A stretch of 64,000 bases of DNA, taken from positions 1 through 64,000 of the forward strand of contig JAOAIP010000021.1 of NCBI GenBank assembly GCA_026414605.1. The letters are read 5' to 3'. The position numbers and the translations under genes are program-made. This stretch comes from Bacteroidia bacterium. GTDB taxonomy: Bacteria; Bacteroidota; Bacteroidia; B-17B0; Aurantibacillaceae. A model generated the notes under the pieces. That model had not been told where the DNA came from, ran no database searches, and worked only from the letters and a program-made list of their open reading frames with translations. This document shows, in pieces, positions 45,401 to 54,276 of this stretch (positions are counted from its first letter, which is position 1; each line of letters opens with the position of its first letter).

Positions 45401-45461
45401 TTGGAAAGGAAACAGCGAACAAACTGATGATATTTGTATCATTGGAATAAAAATAATTTGA
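42432..45461 (+). CDS. Two-component-type propeller sensor with SpoIIE phosphatase output
   Basis: A 1009-residue transmembrane signalling protein. Order: signal peptide; periplasmic beta-propeller repeats (SKGQLWISNGNGITRFNGK near residue 50, GNLWYATYDGLLQ, ENFWLITWDGIQLI); a Y_Y_Y domain near 600-685; one membrane helix near 692-712 (FRILFISLFSLMILLII); a coiled coil ending DSINYAKRLQKS; and a PP2C/SpoIIE phosphatase to the end (DIVAGDFY, GDCTGHGVPGAFMS, FFTDGYADQFGG). Metal-binding Asp residues are all present. By analogy it dephosphorylates an anti-sigma-factor antagonist; the ligand and target are unknown. Confidence 0.88.
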   Translation: MKKILIRYFCCYLFLFPVIIVAQNVNFRKFTTSDGLMSNQVEALFLDSKGQLWISNGNGITRFNGKEFKNYLNDSILTEVNKVNAFSIKELEDGSIFYSMKYGYAKTSKKKPYYLDIFLSDTLALKEENGVSDKNGIQYFKKGYLDFDFKQLKVTNKVFESYPDNFSFPSNLLCSNQGNVFYSFYNKGNDTRTLYLYKNKSFTKVYDEVPFIMAGILEFGNYYYILPEEFNDHQPIILVNKNNFFKTFIKKNRETPSLEFIGNGFIDNGNIVLPTTNGVLVISPKNEQIFIKEELNKLNNESGLPSLNKPLYKFFNYIINGYRWIDLNSKKIFITEPLLDLLKREVPIKEAIPDLEGNLWYATYDGLLQINLLPYNYLYDITEDRIAEINDSIQNNRFKCMSNDLKNIEFCLTNDSENVQILIPEIKDKFYKYDLNSKKISEIYVQGLFSPILRERLYPLLSYKKLLICQEYTRGLVIYHLSATLDTAYYHLWNYSNSLLSNYIENIFVDKKENFWLITWDGIQLIQYNDLINENYEYSIKYSQSLKLDMIPFMKDAEIYFADGKKLFSINTDKVYLNQKPPEIIIDKITYKLKNKQFEIQFKKDSLYEIPYNFEELSVEFYAVCLTDGKKVQYKYVLDGNNHFQKEGKIVLNDLKSGIHTLGIYASNNINIWNKVPIVIQFEILPPFWERWWFRILFISLFSLMILLIIKYREKELKQQKRKLENIVKERTKELEEKNILIQQKNTEIIDSINYAKRLQKSSVPSETEVKKIFPNSFVLYMPKDIVAGDFYFAGIIRTNDGIELKGIAVGDCTGHGVPGAFMSILTLAYVKQSLVEKDINSPAEALEFISTKIQKVLEYKNKEDEVKDSADMVFAVFDKEMTKLWCACANNPIYIVRNKELIEIPAQKRTVGYCDNNDPFVNHTLELQKDDTIYFFTDGYADQFGGKKYFPNSTKDKKFTKKRLKDTLIAIAHLDVEQQKEELIKIHLDWKGNSEQTDDICIIGIKII

Positions 45462-45638
45462 TGATTTGTAAATTAAATTATGTAACAATTTATTATTAAA
45501 AAAAACATCAACGCCTTAAATCAGAATAATTAAGCAATATAAAATTAAAATCATAATCACAATCAATAGCACAAGAATAAATACTTATAAGAAATTGAAG
45601 TTTATAAAAAGTACATTCACTAACAGAAACTTTTCGTG

Positions 45639-45646
45639 TATCTTTG
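45639..45646 (+). promoter_or_regulatory. -7 promoter box for the HemL-like aminotransferase
   Basis: TATCTTTG followed by CCA, 24 bases before ATG 45671; fits TAnnTTTG and argues against the in-frame ATG at 45644, which lies inside the box. Confidence 0.6.
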
Positions 45647-45670
45647 CCAAAATCTATTAAAGATTGTTTT

Positions 45671-47008
45671 ATGGAAAAAACAACAACATTTATTACGAAT
45701 TTTTCAAAGTCAGATGAGTATAGAAAAAAAATTCATCAACTCATTCCTGGCGGTGCTCATACTTACTCAAAAGGCGATGATCAATTTCCAGCACTATCAC
45801 CCGCTGCTATTACTCACGGGAAAGGTTCTCACGTGTGGGATGTTGATGGTAATGAATACATAGAATGTTTAGGAGGTCTTGCTTCTATTAGTTTAGGACA
45901 TGCGTATGATCCAGTAGTCAATCGTGTTATACAAGAATTATGGAAAGGCAATAACTTCTCTCGTCCTTCTGTAATTGAAATGGAAATGGCAGAAAAGTTT
46001 TTAGCAAACATTCCTGGGCATGATATGATAAAGTTTGCTAAGAATGGATCTACAGTTACGACGGCCGCCGTGAAGTTAGCCCGTGCTTACACTGGAAAAA
46101 AATTAGTTGCCCGTGCTGCCGAACATCCTTTCTTTTCTTATGATGATTGGTTTATCGGAAGTACCGATGTAAAATCAGGAATACCCGAAGAAATACAATC
46201 TCTCACTGTTACTTTTAAAGCCGATGATTTGAATTCCTTAAAAGAAGTGTTTGAAAAATATCCTGGACAAATTGCCTGTGTAATTGCAGAACCCGAAAAA
46301 TTTAATCCCGTTACCAAAGAATATCTTCAAAAAGCCATTGATTTTGTTCATAGTCAAGGATCTCTATGGATAATGGATGAAATGATTACGGGCTATCGTT
46401 CGCACTTTCCTGGTTCAATGGTAAAGTTTGGCGTAGTACCAGATATGGCTACATGGGGAAAAGGCATTGCTAATGGATTTTCATTTTGTTGTTTAACAGG
46501 CAAAAGGGAAATTATGGAATTGGGCGGTATTAAAGCCAAAGGAAAAGAAAAATTATTTTTGATAAGTACAACACACGGTGGTGAAACTTGTAGTATTGCC
46601 GCAGCATTAGCAACTATGGAAGAGTTTCAAAAACACGATGTAATAGGTCACAATCATCGTTTAGGCGAAAAATATATGCAAGAAACTAAAAATATCATTC
46701 ATAAACATCATTTACAAAATCATATCAAAGTATTACAATTTCCTTGGCATGTATCATTAGCATACTTTGACCAACAAGGTAATAATTCTTGGGAATTAAG
46801 AACTTTATTTCATCAAGAAATGATAAAACGTGCTGTTCTATTTCAAGGTATATTTTGTCCTCATTTTTCTCATTCAGATCAGGATTTAGAACATATTTTG
46901 AATGCTTTTGATGAATCCTGTGTAGTATTCAAAAAAGCATTAGAAGATGGCGTTGAAAAATATCTGGTAGGCGAACCTATAAAACCTGTATTTAGAAAAT
47001 ACATTTAA
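45671..47008 (+). CDS. Class III aminotransferase, glutamate-1-semialdehyde aminomutase-like
   Basis: A PLP enzyme of 445 residues related to HemL. Motifs: PGGAHTYSKGDDQFPAL near the start (true HemL usually has PGGVNSPVRAF), IMDEMITGYR for PLP pyridine binding, and the Schiff-base Lys in MATWGKGIANGF. The divergent N-terminal motif and lack of haem neighbours make a paralogue in sugar or secondary metabolism as likely as haem synthesis. It appears monocistronic, with mreB starting 120 bases later behind its own promoter. Confidence 0.8.
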   Translation: MEKTTTFITNFSKSDEYRKKIHQLIPGGAHTYSKGDDQFPALSPAAITHGKGSHVWDVDGNEYIECLGGLASISLGHAYDPVVNRVIQELWKGNNFSRPSVIEMEMAEKFLANIPGHDMIKFAKNGSTVTTAAVKLARAYTGKKLVARAAEHPFFSYDDWFIGSTDVKSGIPEEIQSLTVTFKADDLNSLKEVFEKYPGQIACVIAEPEKFNPVTKEYLQKAIDFVHSQGSLWIMDEMITGYRSHFPGSMVKFGVVPDMATWGKGIANGFSFCCLTGKREIMELGGIKAKGKEKLFLISTTHGGETCSIAAALATMEEFQKHDVIGHNHRLGEKYMQETKNIIHKHHLQNHIKVLQFPWHVSLAYFDQQGNNSWELRTLFHQEMIKRAVLFQGIFCPHFSHSDQDLEHILNAFDESCVVFKKALEDGVEKYLVGEPIKPVFRKYI

Positions 47009-47103
47009 TCAGTCAAAAAGCCACCTCTTTGTTTTTCAAAAACTAACAATGATTTGTGCATAAATTTTTGTAATTTTTAAACCTAATCCCCTCTTTTTAT
47101 CCG

Positions 47104-47111
47104 TAATTTTG
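47104..47111 (+). promoter_or_regulatory. -7 promoter box for the mre operon
   Basis: TAATTTTG followed by TGC, 17 bases before the mreB ATG at 47129; fits TAnnTTTG. Confidence 0.6.
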
Positions 47112-47128
47112 TGCGAAATAAATAAACT

Positions 47129-48148
47129 ATGTTTAAAAGTTTTCTCACACAAGAAATAGCCATTGATTTGGGTACTGCTAATACGATTATTTATTACAAT
47201 GATCAAATAGTAGTAGATGAGCCAAGTATTGTAGCCATTGATAAAACAACAAATAAAGTAATTGCTGTAGGAAAGGCAGCACAAATGATGCACGGCAAAG
47301 AACACAAACATATAGAAACTATTCGCCCTTTAAAAGATGGGGTTATTGCTGATTTTCAAGCAGCAGAAGAAATGATCAAAGGAATGATTAAGATGATTAA
47401 CCCTAATAGAGGATTATTTGCTCCTTCTTTGAAAATGATGATATGTATACCTTCGGGCATTACAGAAGTAGAAAAAAGAGCCGTAAGAGACAGTGCAGAA
47501 CATTCAGGAGCAAAAGAAGTGTATATGATTCACGAACCAATGGCTGCCGCATTAGGTATGGGCATTGATGTTGAAGCCCCAGAAGGAAATATGATTATAG
47601 ACATTGGAGGTGGAACTACAGAAATTGCTGTTATTTCCTTAGGAGGAATTGTTTGTGATAAATCCATTCGTATAGCCGGTGATGAGTTTAATGCAGATAT
47701 TGAAGAATTTGTACGCCGCCAACACAACTTGCAAATAGGTCCTCGTACTGCAGAACAACTTAAAATAGATGTTGGATCCGCTACTGTTGAATTAGATAAT
47801 CCTCCACCAGATTGTGCGGTAAGAGGAAGAGATACATTGAGCGGATTGCCCAAGGAAGTATATGTGAGTTATAGTGAAATTGCTCATTGTCTTGAAAAAT
47901 CCATCTCCAAAATAGAAGAAGCCATTATTACTGCTCTTGAAATGACCCCTCCCGAATTAGCCGCAGATATTTATGATAAAGGTATTTATATGGCAGGTGG
48001 TGGTTCTTTATTAAGAGGATTAGACAAAAGAATTTCTTTGAAAACAAAACTTACCGTTCATGTTTGCGAAGACCCTCTCAGAGCAGTAGCCAGAGGCACT
48101 AACATTGCTCTTAAAAATCATCGTAAGTATAAGTTCATTATGCAATAA
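47129..48148 (+). CDS. mreB: Rod shape-determining protein MreB
   Basis: Bacterial actin homologue, 339 residues, that forms membrane-associated filaments and organises lateral wall synthesis. The phosphate-1 motif is IDLGTANTIIY, phosphate-2 is IDIGGGTTEIAVISLGGIV, and the adenosine motif is GIYMAGGGSLLRGLD. It heads a five-gene elongasome operon (mreB, mreC, mreD, mrdA, rodA), with mreC starting 14 bases after it. Identification is secure. Confidence 0.97.
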   Translation: MFKSFLTQEIAIDLGTANTIIYYNDQIVVDEPSIVAIDKTTNKVIAVGKAAQMMHGKEHKHIETIRPLKDGVIADFQAAEEMIKGMIKMINPNRGLFAPSLKMMICIPSGITEVEKRAVRDSAEHSGAKEVYMIHEPMAAALGMGIDVEAPEGNMIIDIGGGTTEIAVISLGGIVCDKSIRIAGDEFNADIEEFVRRQHNLQIGPRTAEQLKIDVGSATVELDNPPPDCAVRGRDTLSGLPKEVYVSYSEIAHCLEKSISKIEEAIITALEMTPPELAADIYDKGIYMAGGGSLLRGLDKRISLKTKLTVHVCEDPLRAVARGTNIALKNHRKYKFIMQ

Positions 48149-48162
48149 TGATATAACTCCTT

Positions 48163-48987
48163 GTGAAATCTCTATTTACATTTATATATCGTCGCACGTA
48201 TGGACTTTTATTTGTGTTTTTAGAAGTAATATCTTTTTATTTTATTTATCAAGGCACTAACTATTCTTCTTCTGTCTTATTAAATTATTCTAATGAAATA
48301 GCAGGAAAATGGTATGAACAAAAGTCCAAGATTTATCAATACTTTTATTTGAAAAGTGAAAATGAAAAATTAGCCCAACTTAATGCATCATTACTCAACA
48401 AAAGTTATTTTGCTTACAAAATAATTTCTAACAAAGAATATATTCATAAAGACACCAGTATTCATCAAGAATACCTCTTTATCAATGCCCATGTTATCAA
48501 CAGTACATTTAATAATCAAAAAAACTACATTACCCTTGATATTGGCAAAAATAAAGGGTTACAAAGAGATATGGCGGTCATTACTAATAATGGTATTGTG
48601 GGCGTTGTCAAAGATGTGTCAGAACATTATTCAACCGTAATTACTTTATTGCACAAAGATTTTTTAGTAAATTGTATGATCAAAGATGGGTCTTGCGGTC
48701 CATTATCTTGGGATGGTAGAAGCAGAGAATATATGCAAATGAATGATGTGCCTTTGCACGCCAAAATAAAAACAGGCGATACGGTTTATACATCGCATTT
48801 TTCGCACATCTTTCCAATGCTAATACCTGTTGGAAAAGTAGAAAGTTTTGAGAGAAAACAAAAAAATCCTTTTTATACTGTGCAAGTAAAGATATTTACA
48901 GATTTTTCTTCTATACATCACGTGTATGTTATAAAACACATATACAAAGCAGAATTAGATTCTTTGCAAAAAATCTCCTATCAATAA
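48163..48987 (+). CDS. mreC: Rod shape-determining protein MreC
   Basis: A 274-residue inner-membrane protein with one N-terminal helix (LLFVFLEVISFYFIYQ), a coiled coil near residues 50-85 and a periplasmic double beta-barrel (ITLDIGKNKGLQRDMAVITN, then GIVGVVKDVSEHYSTVITL). It connects MreB to the wall-synthesis enzymes PBP2 and RodA. The start is GTG at 48163, 14 bases after mreB; no ATG start is available nearby. It precedes mreD by 6 bases. Confidence 0.94.
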   Translation: MKSLFTFIYRRTYGLLFVFLEVISFYFIYQGTNYSSSVLLNYSNEIAGKWYEQKSKIYQYFYLKSENEKLAQLNASLLNKSYFAYKIISNKEYIHKDTSIHQEYLFINAHVINSTFNNQKNYITLDIGKNKGLQRDMAVITNNGIVGVVKDVSEHYSTVITLLHKDFLVNCMIKDGSCGPLSWDGRSREYMQMNDVPLHAKIKTGDTVYTSHFSHIFPMLIPVGKVESFERKQKNPFYTVQVKIFTDFSSIHHVYVIKHIYKAELDSLQKISYQ

Positions 48988-48993
48988 ATTCTT

Positions 48994-49512
48994 ATGAATT
49001 TTTCAACGCTGCTAAAATACCTATTTCAATGGCTTTTTTTATTTATATTACAGATATTTATTTTACAAAAAATTTATCTAACAGAATACTGTGTGCCTTT
49101 TGTTTATAGTATGTTTCTTCTTACTTTACCTGTAAATACAAATAGATATTTAGTTTTACTACTTGGCTTCTTTACTGGAATGATTTACGATTGGTTTTAT
49201 CACACAGGAGGCATACACACAGCCAGTTTTACAGCAATTGCTTATCTTCGTTATTATTGGTTAAAATTAGTAGAACCTCCCGATGAATATGAAGAAAATC
49301 AAATTCCTGTTTTAGCAGAAATGAATTCATCTTGGTTTTTGAAATACACATTTCCTATGGTAGTAATGCATCATTTTTTACTGTTTTTAATTGAAGCATT
49401 TGAATGGCGTTATTTGATAGATATTTTTATTCGTACGATATTAAGTTCAATTGCGGCAGAAGTAATTATTTATTTTATACATCAATTATTTTTTCGTCCT
49501 AAACAAACATGA
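48994..49512 (+). CDS. mreD: Rod shape-determining protein MreD
   Basis: A small integral membrane protein of 172 residues with about five helices. The family is weakly conserved; identity rests on hydrophobicity, size, the typical PFVYSMFLLTLP and GFFTGMIYDWFYHTGGIHT segments, and position between mreC and mrdA. Its TGA overlaps the mrdA ATG (ATGA at 49509-49512), so translation of the two is coupled. Confidence 0.9.
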   Translation: MNFSTLLKYLFQWLFLFILQIFILQKIYLTEYCVPFVYSMFLLTLPVNTNRYLVLLLGFFTGMIYDWFYHTGGIHTASFTAIAYLRYYWLKLVEPPDEYEENQIPVLAEMNSSWFLKYTFPMVVMHHFLLFLIEAFEWRYLIDIFIRTILSSIAAEVIIYFIHQLFFRPKQT

Positions 49513-51428
49513 ACCGTTATCAGAAAATACAACTTTCAGAAAGAAAATACTACATCATTGGATTTATTGTATTAGTTGTTTTGTTATACATCATTAGATT
49601 GTTTTATCTTCAAATCATTACAGACGAATATAAAGTATATGCTCAAATCAATGCATTTGAATTTTTAACCGAATATCCACCAAGAGGTTATATTTATGAT
49701 AGAAATGGAAAACTATTAGTGATGAATGAGCCATCATACGATTTGATGGTAGTTCCAAAAGAAGCCAAAGGATGCGATACAATGGCCTTGTGTGATATTT
49801 TACAAATTACAAAAGAAGAGTTTATCAAACGAATGACAAAACTTTCTTTGCCGCCCAACTCTCCCAGAAAACAAGGTATTTTTGAAAAACAATTATCTGT
49901 CAAGACCTATGCTGCCCTTCAAGAAAAAATGTATCGCCTCAAAGGATTTTATGTACAAGTTCGTTCTATTCGTAAATACCCCAAACCCATTGCTGCACAC
50001 GCATTAGGGTATGTTGGTGAAGTGAGTAAAGAAAAAGCCGAAAAAGACCCTTATTACAAAGAAGGTGATTATATTGGTATTAGCGGAATAGAATATAGTT
50101 ACGAAAAATATCTTAGAGGAAAAAAAGGAACACGAATCATTATTAAAGATGTGCATAATAGAGAAGTAGGAAGATTTATGGATGGGAAATACGATACCTT
50201 AGCCATTCCTGGGAAACCTTTATACTCCTCTATTGATGCTGAATTGCAAGAATATGGCGAATATCTTATGCAAAACAAAAAAGGAAGTATTGTAGCGATT
50301 GAGCCATCAACAGGCGAGATATTATGCTTGGTATCCAGCCCCACTTACGACCCCAATATGTTAGTTGGTGGAAAAGAACGAAATAAAAATTTTGCACGAT
50401 TGTACGCAGATACAATAAACGTGCCTTTGTTTAATAGAGCCACACAAGCTATGTATCCACCTGGTTCTACATTTAAATTAATTGATGCACTCATCGGTCA
50501 AAAAGACGGCGTGCTTTTTCCAAATACTCGTTATCCTTGTGCAAGAGGTTATCCACCTATGGGAGGAAAACCCAAATGCCATCCACATCCTTCCCCACCC
50601 GATTTAGAAATGTCCATTCAATACTCTTGTAATTCCTATTATTCTTATGTTTTTAAAAGTATTGTAGAAAATTACAAATTATGGGGAAATTTTGAAAATG
50701 CCTATCAACATTGGCGAGAAGCCGTAATGAGTTTTGGTATTGGAAAAAAATTAAACTACGATATTCCTTTTGAAAAGCCAGGAAATGTACCTACAATTCA
50801 ATATTACAACAAAGTATTTGGTAAAAATAGATGGTTTGCAAGCACCGTCATTTCACTTGGAATAGGTCAAGCCGAACTCACAGCAGTGCCTATTCAATTA
50901 GCCAATGTTATGTGTATTATAGCCAATAGAGGATTTTATTATACTCCACATATCATCAAGGGAATTGGACACGAAAAATACTTGGATAGTACTTTTAAGG
51001 TAAAACATTATACGTATGTAACTGAAAGGGAATATTACGAAAGAGTAGTAAATGCTATGGAAAAAGTAGTAGAAGCAGGAACGGCCACCTTAGCCAAAAT
51101 CAAAGATATCAAAATATGTGGAAAAACAGGAACCGCACAAAATCCGCACGGAAAAGACCATGCTTTGTTTTTTGCTTTTGCACCCAAAGACGACCCCAAA
51201 ATTGCTATCTCTGTAATTGTTGAAAACTCTGGATATGGTGGCGTATGGGCAGCGCCCATCGCTTCTTTGATGATAGAAAAATACCTTAAAAGAAAAATAA
51301 CTCGTCCTGATTTAGAAAAACGAATGGTAGAAGCCAATTTAATAAAAGCCAATATCGATTACATTAAGAGTGGTATGCCTGATAAAAAGAAAAACATTAC
51401 TTATAAGAAAAGGAAAAGAAAACAATAA
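49509..51428 (+). CDS. mrdA: Penicillin-binding protein 2 (peptidoglycan D,D-transpeptidase)
   Basis: A 639-residue class B PBP that crosslinks peptidoglycan during elongation. One N-terminal membrane helix (YYIIGFIVLVVLLYIIRLFY), a pedestal domain with EYPPRGYIYDRNG, then the transpeptidase domain: SXXK as STFK in MYPPGSTFKLIDAL, SXN as SCN in QYSCNSYYSY and KTG in CGKTGTAQNPHG. The C-terminal ~50 residues are Lys-rich (KKKNITYKKRKRKQ). rodA follows after 4 bases. Confidence 0.96.
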   Translation: MNRYQKIQLSERKYYIIGFIVLVVLLYIIRLFYLQIITDEYKVYAQINAFEFLTEYPPRGYIYDRNGKLLVMNEPSYDLMVVPKEAKGCDTMALCDILQITKEEFIKRMTKLSLPPNSPRKQGIFEKQLSVKTYAALQEKMYRLKGFYVQVRSIRKYPKPIAAHALGYVGEVSKEKAEKDPYYKEGDYIGISGIEYSYEKYLRGKKGTRIIIKDVHNREVGRFMDGKYDTLAIPGKPLYSSIDAELQEYGEYLMQNKKGSIVAIEPSTGEILCLVSSPTYDPNMLVGGKERNKNFARLYADTINVPLFNRATQAMYPPGSTFKLIDALIGQKDGVLFPNTRYPCARGYPPMGGKPKCHPHPSPPDLEMSIQYSCNSYYSYVFKSIVENYKLWGNFENAYQHWREAVMSFGIGKKLNYDIPFEKPGNVPTIQYYNKVFGKNRWFASTVISLGIGQAELTAVPIQLANVMCIIANRGFYYTPHIIKGIGHEKYLDSTFKVKHYTYVTEREYYERVVNAMEKVVEAGTATLAKIKDIKICGKTGTAQNPHGKDHALFFAFAPKDDPKIAISVIVENSGYGGVWAAPIASLMIEKYLKRKITRPDLEKRMVEANLIKANIDYIKSGMPDKKKNITYKKRKRKQ

Positions 51429-51432
51429 TAAA

Positions 51433-52740
51433 ATGAGAACAAGCGAAGAAAGTCCATTTGCTAACATCGACTGGATAACAGTAGGAATATATGTTGTGTT
51501 GGTCATTATGGGATGGCTCAATATCTATGCGGCTGTCTATGATGAACAACACCAAAGTATTTTTGATATTTCTCAAAAGTATGGCAAACAAATGATTTGG
51601 ATACTTACTGCCTTTATTTTAGCATTCATTATATTAGTTATTGAAGCAGATTTTTACACCGTATTTGCGTATGCTTTTTACATTTTCTTTTTGGTTTTAA
51701 ATTTAGCAGTGCCATTTTTAGGCAAAGAAATTAAAGGAAGTAAATCGTGGTTTCGCATTGGTGATGTAGGTATTCAGCCCGCTGAGTTTATGAAATTTGC
51801 TACCAATTTAGCACTGGCAAAATTTTTATCCAATCAAAATTTATCCGTCATCTCTACTAAAAGATATAAAACACTTAGTGATTATATTGAAATGTATAAA
51901 AACACAATTGTTACATTTATTATTATCGGAGTACCAATGATCATTATTCTTGTTTTACAAAATGAAACGGGCTTGGCACTCACCTTTACTGCATTTATCA
52001 TTACTCTGTATAGAGAAGGATTATCTGTAAATTATATTATATTAGGTTTTATGGCAGTTTTGCTTTTTATTTTATCGTTACTTATTCCTCAATATTACTT
52101 CTACATAGCATTTGGTATTTTCTTCGCATTATGGTTTTATTTTGGAAAACATTCCTTCAAAATTTTTTTTACCAAACTTGCTTATGTTGCAGCCGCTTCT
52201 GTATTTGTTTTTTCAAGTAATTATTTGTATTCCAAATTACAACCTCATCAAAGAGGAAGAATAGATGTATTATTAGGCAGAGGTGAAATTAACTTAAAAA
52301 AAGAAGGATATAACGTTCATCAATCTAAAATAGCCATTGGTTCAGGCGGATTATTTGGTAAAGGTTATCTCAAAGGAACGCAAACAAAATATAATTTTGT
52401 ACCCGAACAAGACACCGATTTTATTTTTTGTACAGTAGGCGAAGAATGGGGATTTGTAGGTAGTACATTAGTATTAGTGCTTTTTGCGTTTTTAATTATT
52501 CGCATTATCCTATTAGCCGAAAGACAACGTTCTGAGTTTTCAAGAATATACGGATATGGCGTAGCATCCATATTATTTTTTCACTTAGTCATCAATATAG
52601 GAATGACCATTGGAGTGTTACCTGTTATAGGTATTCCTTTGCCATTTTTTAGTTATGGCGGATCTTCTCTATGGGAGTTTACCATTTTGCTATTTATTTT
52701 CCTAAAATTAGATGCGCATCGTTTGTATATTTTAAGATAG
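51433..52740 (+). CDS. rodA: Rod shape-determining protein RodA (SEDS glycosyltransferase)
   Basis: A membrane peptidoglycan polymerase of 435 residues working with PBP2. About ten helices; family motifs include GSKSWFRIGDVGIQPAEFMK, the catalytic-loop Asp in FVPEQDTDFIFCTVGEEWGF and IPLPFFSYGGSSLW. The start at 51433 (MRTSEESPF) is used; an ATG at 51370 would overlap mrdA by 59 bases and add a non-family extension. Last gene of the mre operon. Confidence 0.96.
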   Translation: MRTSEESPFANIDWITVGIYVVLVIMGWLNIYAAVYDEQHQSIFDISQKYGKQMIWILTAFILAFIILVIEADFYTVFAYAFYIFFLVLNLAVPFLGKEIKGSKSWFRIGDVGIQPAEFMKFATNLALAKFLSNQNLSVISTKRYKTLSDYIEMYKNTIVTFIIIGVPMIIILVLQNETGLALTFTAFIITLYREGLSVNYIILGFMAVLLFILSLLIPQYYFYIAFGIFFALWFYFGKHSFKIFFTKLAYVAAASVFVFSSNYLYSKLQPHQRGRIDVLLGRGEINLKKEGYNVHQSKIAIGSGGLFGKGYLKGTQTKYNFVPEQDTDFIFCTVGEEWGFVGSTLVLVLFAFLIIRIILLAERQRSEFSRIYGYGVASILFFHLVINIGMTIGVLPVIGIPLPFFSYGGSSLWEFTILLFIFLKLDAHRLYILR

Positions 52741-52741
52741 A

Positions 52742-52774
52742 TTTGGGCTATTCAATTCTTTTTTATTACTTTTG
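52742..52774 (+). promoter_or_regulatory. Promoter of the YfiR-TPR-SpoIIE operon
   Basis: -33 box TTTG at 52742-52745 and -7 box TACTTTTG at 52767-52774, 21 bases apart, starting one base after the rodA stop. The first gene's TTG start is 27 bases downstream. Confidence 0.65.
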
Positions 52775-52800
52775 CTTGCGTTAAAATAATCTTTTAAAGA

Positions 52801-53331
52801 TTGAAATACTTCATTAAACATATTGTATTTACGCTTTTGTGTGTATTGTTGTTTAGTTCGTTTAAACAAAACTATGATATTAATGCCAAAATCAAAGCTG
52901 TTTATATTTATAATCTAACTCGTTATTTTGAGTGGCCAGAATCAGCAAAGTCCGGCAATTTCATTATTCAAATAGTAGGGAATGCCAATTCTCTCATTAA
53001 AGAATTAAACGATAATGTTGTTTCTAAAAAAACTATCGGAGGACAAAAAATTGAACTTATCAATAGTGATAAAATTGATAAGAATAAAATACCACATATA
53101 ATATACATTACACCTGAAAATTCATCTAAAATCAAAACCTTGGCTTCTCAATTAAAAAATAAAGGAACACTTTTGATTACAGAACAAGAAGGAGCTGCCA
53201 AAACTTTTGCTGTCATAAATTTTGTCGTGATAGACAATAAGCAAAAATTTGAGTATAATAAACAGAATGCAGTCAAATATGGATTAAAAGCCAGCGAGGA
53301 CCTCAAACAATTGGCCTCCGCTGTCTATTAA
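52801..53331 (+). CDS. YfiR-like (DUF4154) periplasmic protein
   Basis: A 176-residue protein with a signal peptide (KYFIKHIVFTLLCVLLFSS) and the DUF4154 pattern: IKAVYIYNLTRYFEWPES, then FIIQIVGNANSLIKEL, KTIGGQKIEL, HIIYITPENSSKI and TLLITEQEGAA. YfiR in Pseudomonas is a periplasmic repressor of the diguanylate cyclase YfiN. Here no cyclase is present; a SpoIIE-phosphatase membrane protein lies two genes downstream and may be the controlled partner (inference). The start codon is TTG, placed well after the promoter. Confidence 0.85.
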   Translation: MKYFIKHIVFTLLCVLLFSSFKQNYDINAKIKAVYIYNLTRYFEWPESAKSGNFIIQIVGNANSLIKELNDNVVSKKTIGGQKIELINSDKIDKNKIPHIIYITPENSSKIKTLASQLKNKGTLLITEQEGAAKTFAVINFVVIDNKQKFEYNKQNAVKYGLKASEDLKQLASAVY

Positions 53332-53340
53332 ATAAATACA

Positions 53341-54267
53341 ATGAAGAAGTATCTCAACATACGAGTATGGTTCATCCTATGGATAGGATGGCTACCTCAT
53401 TTCATACCTGCGCAGGTAGATAAGTATATGGAAGCAATGGAGTGCTACCAAAAAAAGGACTTTGCTTGTGCTAAAAACAAAATTGACGAAGTAGTCATCC
53501 ATCCAGATACCAAAGATGAACCTGCTGCTTGGACATTAAAAGCATACGTGTATTTTCAATTATTCAAAAATCAAGAAGTAAATAACAGATATTCAAAATA
53601 TAGGCAAGAATCTATAAAGTCATTAGAAAAATCAGAATCTTTATCTCCCGATCCAGATGTCAAAGAACAAAATAAAAAATTATTAAAAATTATTGCAGAA
53701 ACATTTTACAATCAAATAAAAGTGTTTCTCTACGATTCATTAAATTATAATGCTTGTTTAGAACTATATAATAATTACAAAAATATCTACAAAACTTACG
53801 ATCCAAATATTGATTTTAAAAATAAAGACATAGAGTTTTATTTATCCGTCGGAGGACAATTTGTATCTACAATGAAACAATTACTTGATTCAGGTAAAGA
53901 TATTGACGAATCAACATTCAACAAATACACTGAAGTTGCAAAAGTTTCCTTCAATAAAGTATTAGAATTAGATCCTAATAATGTTTCTGCATTTGAAGGA
54001 TTAGCCTTTACTTATTACAATCAAGGGGCTCATATCATCAAAACAATGTCTTTTGATATTCCTATTGAACAAATTGAACAAATGCAAGACAAATCTGTTC
54101 AATACTTAAAACAAGCCCTTCCTTATATGCAAAAAGCGTATGAATTAAAACCTAATGATCCTAAGGTTGTAGAAGGTTTAGCAGGTATTTATTATGCTTT
54201 ACACGATAATGAAAAGCATGCAGAATACATGAAAAAATTAGAAAAACTTAAAAAAGGAGAAAAATAA
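53341..54267 (+). CDS. Exported TPR protein
   Basis: A 308-residue protein with an N-terminal hydrophobic signal (IRVWFILWIGWLPHFIPAQ) and tetratricopeptide-like helices: AMECYQKKDFACAKNKIDE near residue 32, FNKVLELDPNNVSAFEGLAF near 215 and MQKAYELKPNDPKVVEGLAG near 270. It is probably periplasmic or outer-membrane associated and mediates protein contacts. It lies 9 bases after the YfiR-like gene and 9 before the SpoIIE gene, so the three very likely work together. Confidence 0.8.
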   Translation: MKKYLNIRVWFILWIGWLPHFIPAQVDKYMEAMECYQKKDFACAKNKIDEVVIHPDTKDEPAAWTLKAYVYFQLFKNQEVNNRYSKYRQESIKSLEKSESLSPDPDVKEQNKKLLKIIAETFYNQIKVFLYDSLNYNACLELYNNYKNIYKTYDPNIDFKNKDIEFYLSVGGQFVSTMKQLLDSGKDIDESTFNKYTEVAKVSFNKVLELDPNNVSAFEGLAFTYYNQGAHIIKTMSFDIPIEQIEQMQDKSVQYLKQALPYMQKAYELKPNDPKVVEGLAGIYYALHDNEKHAEYMKKLEKLKKGEK

Positions 54268-54276
54268 TTCATTCCA

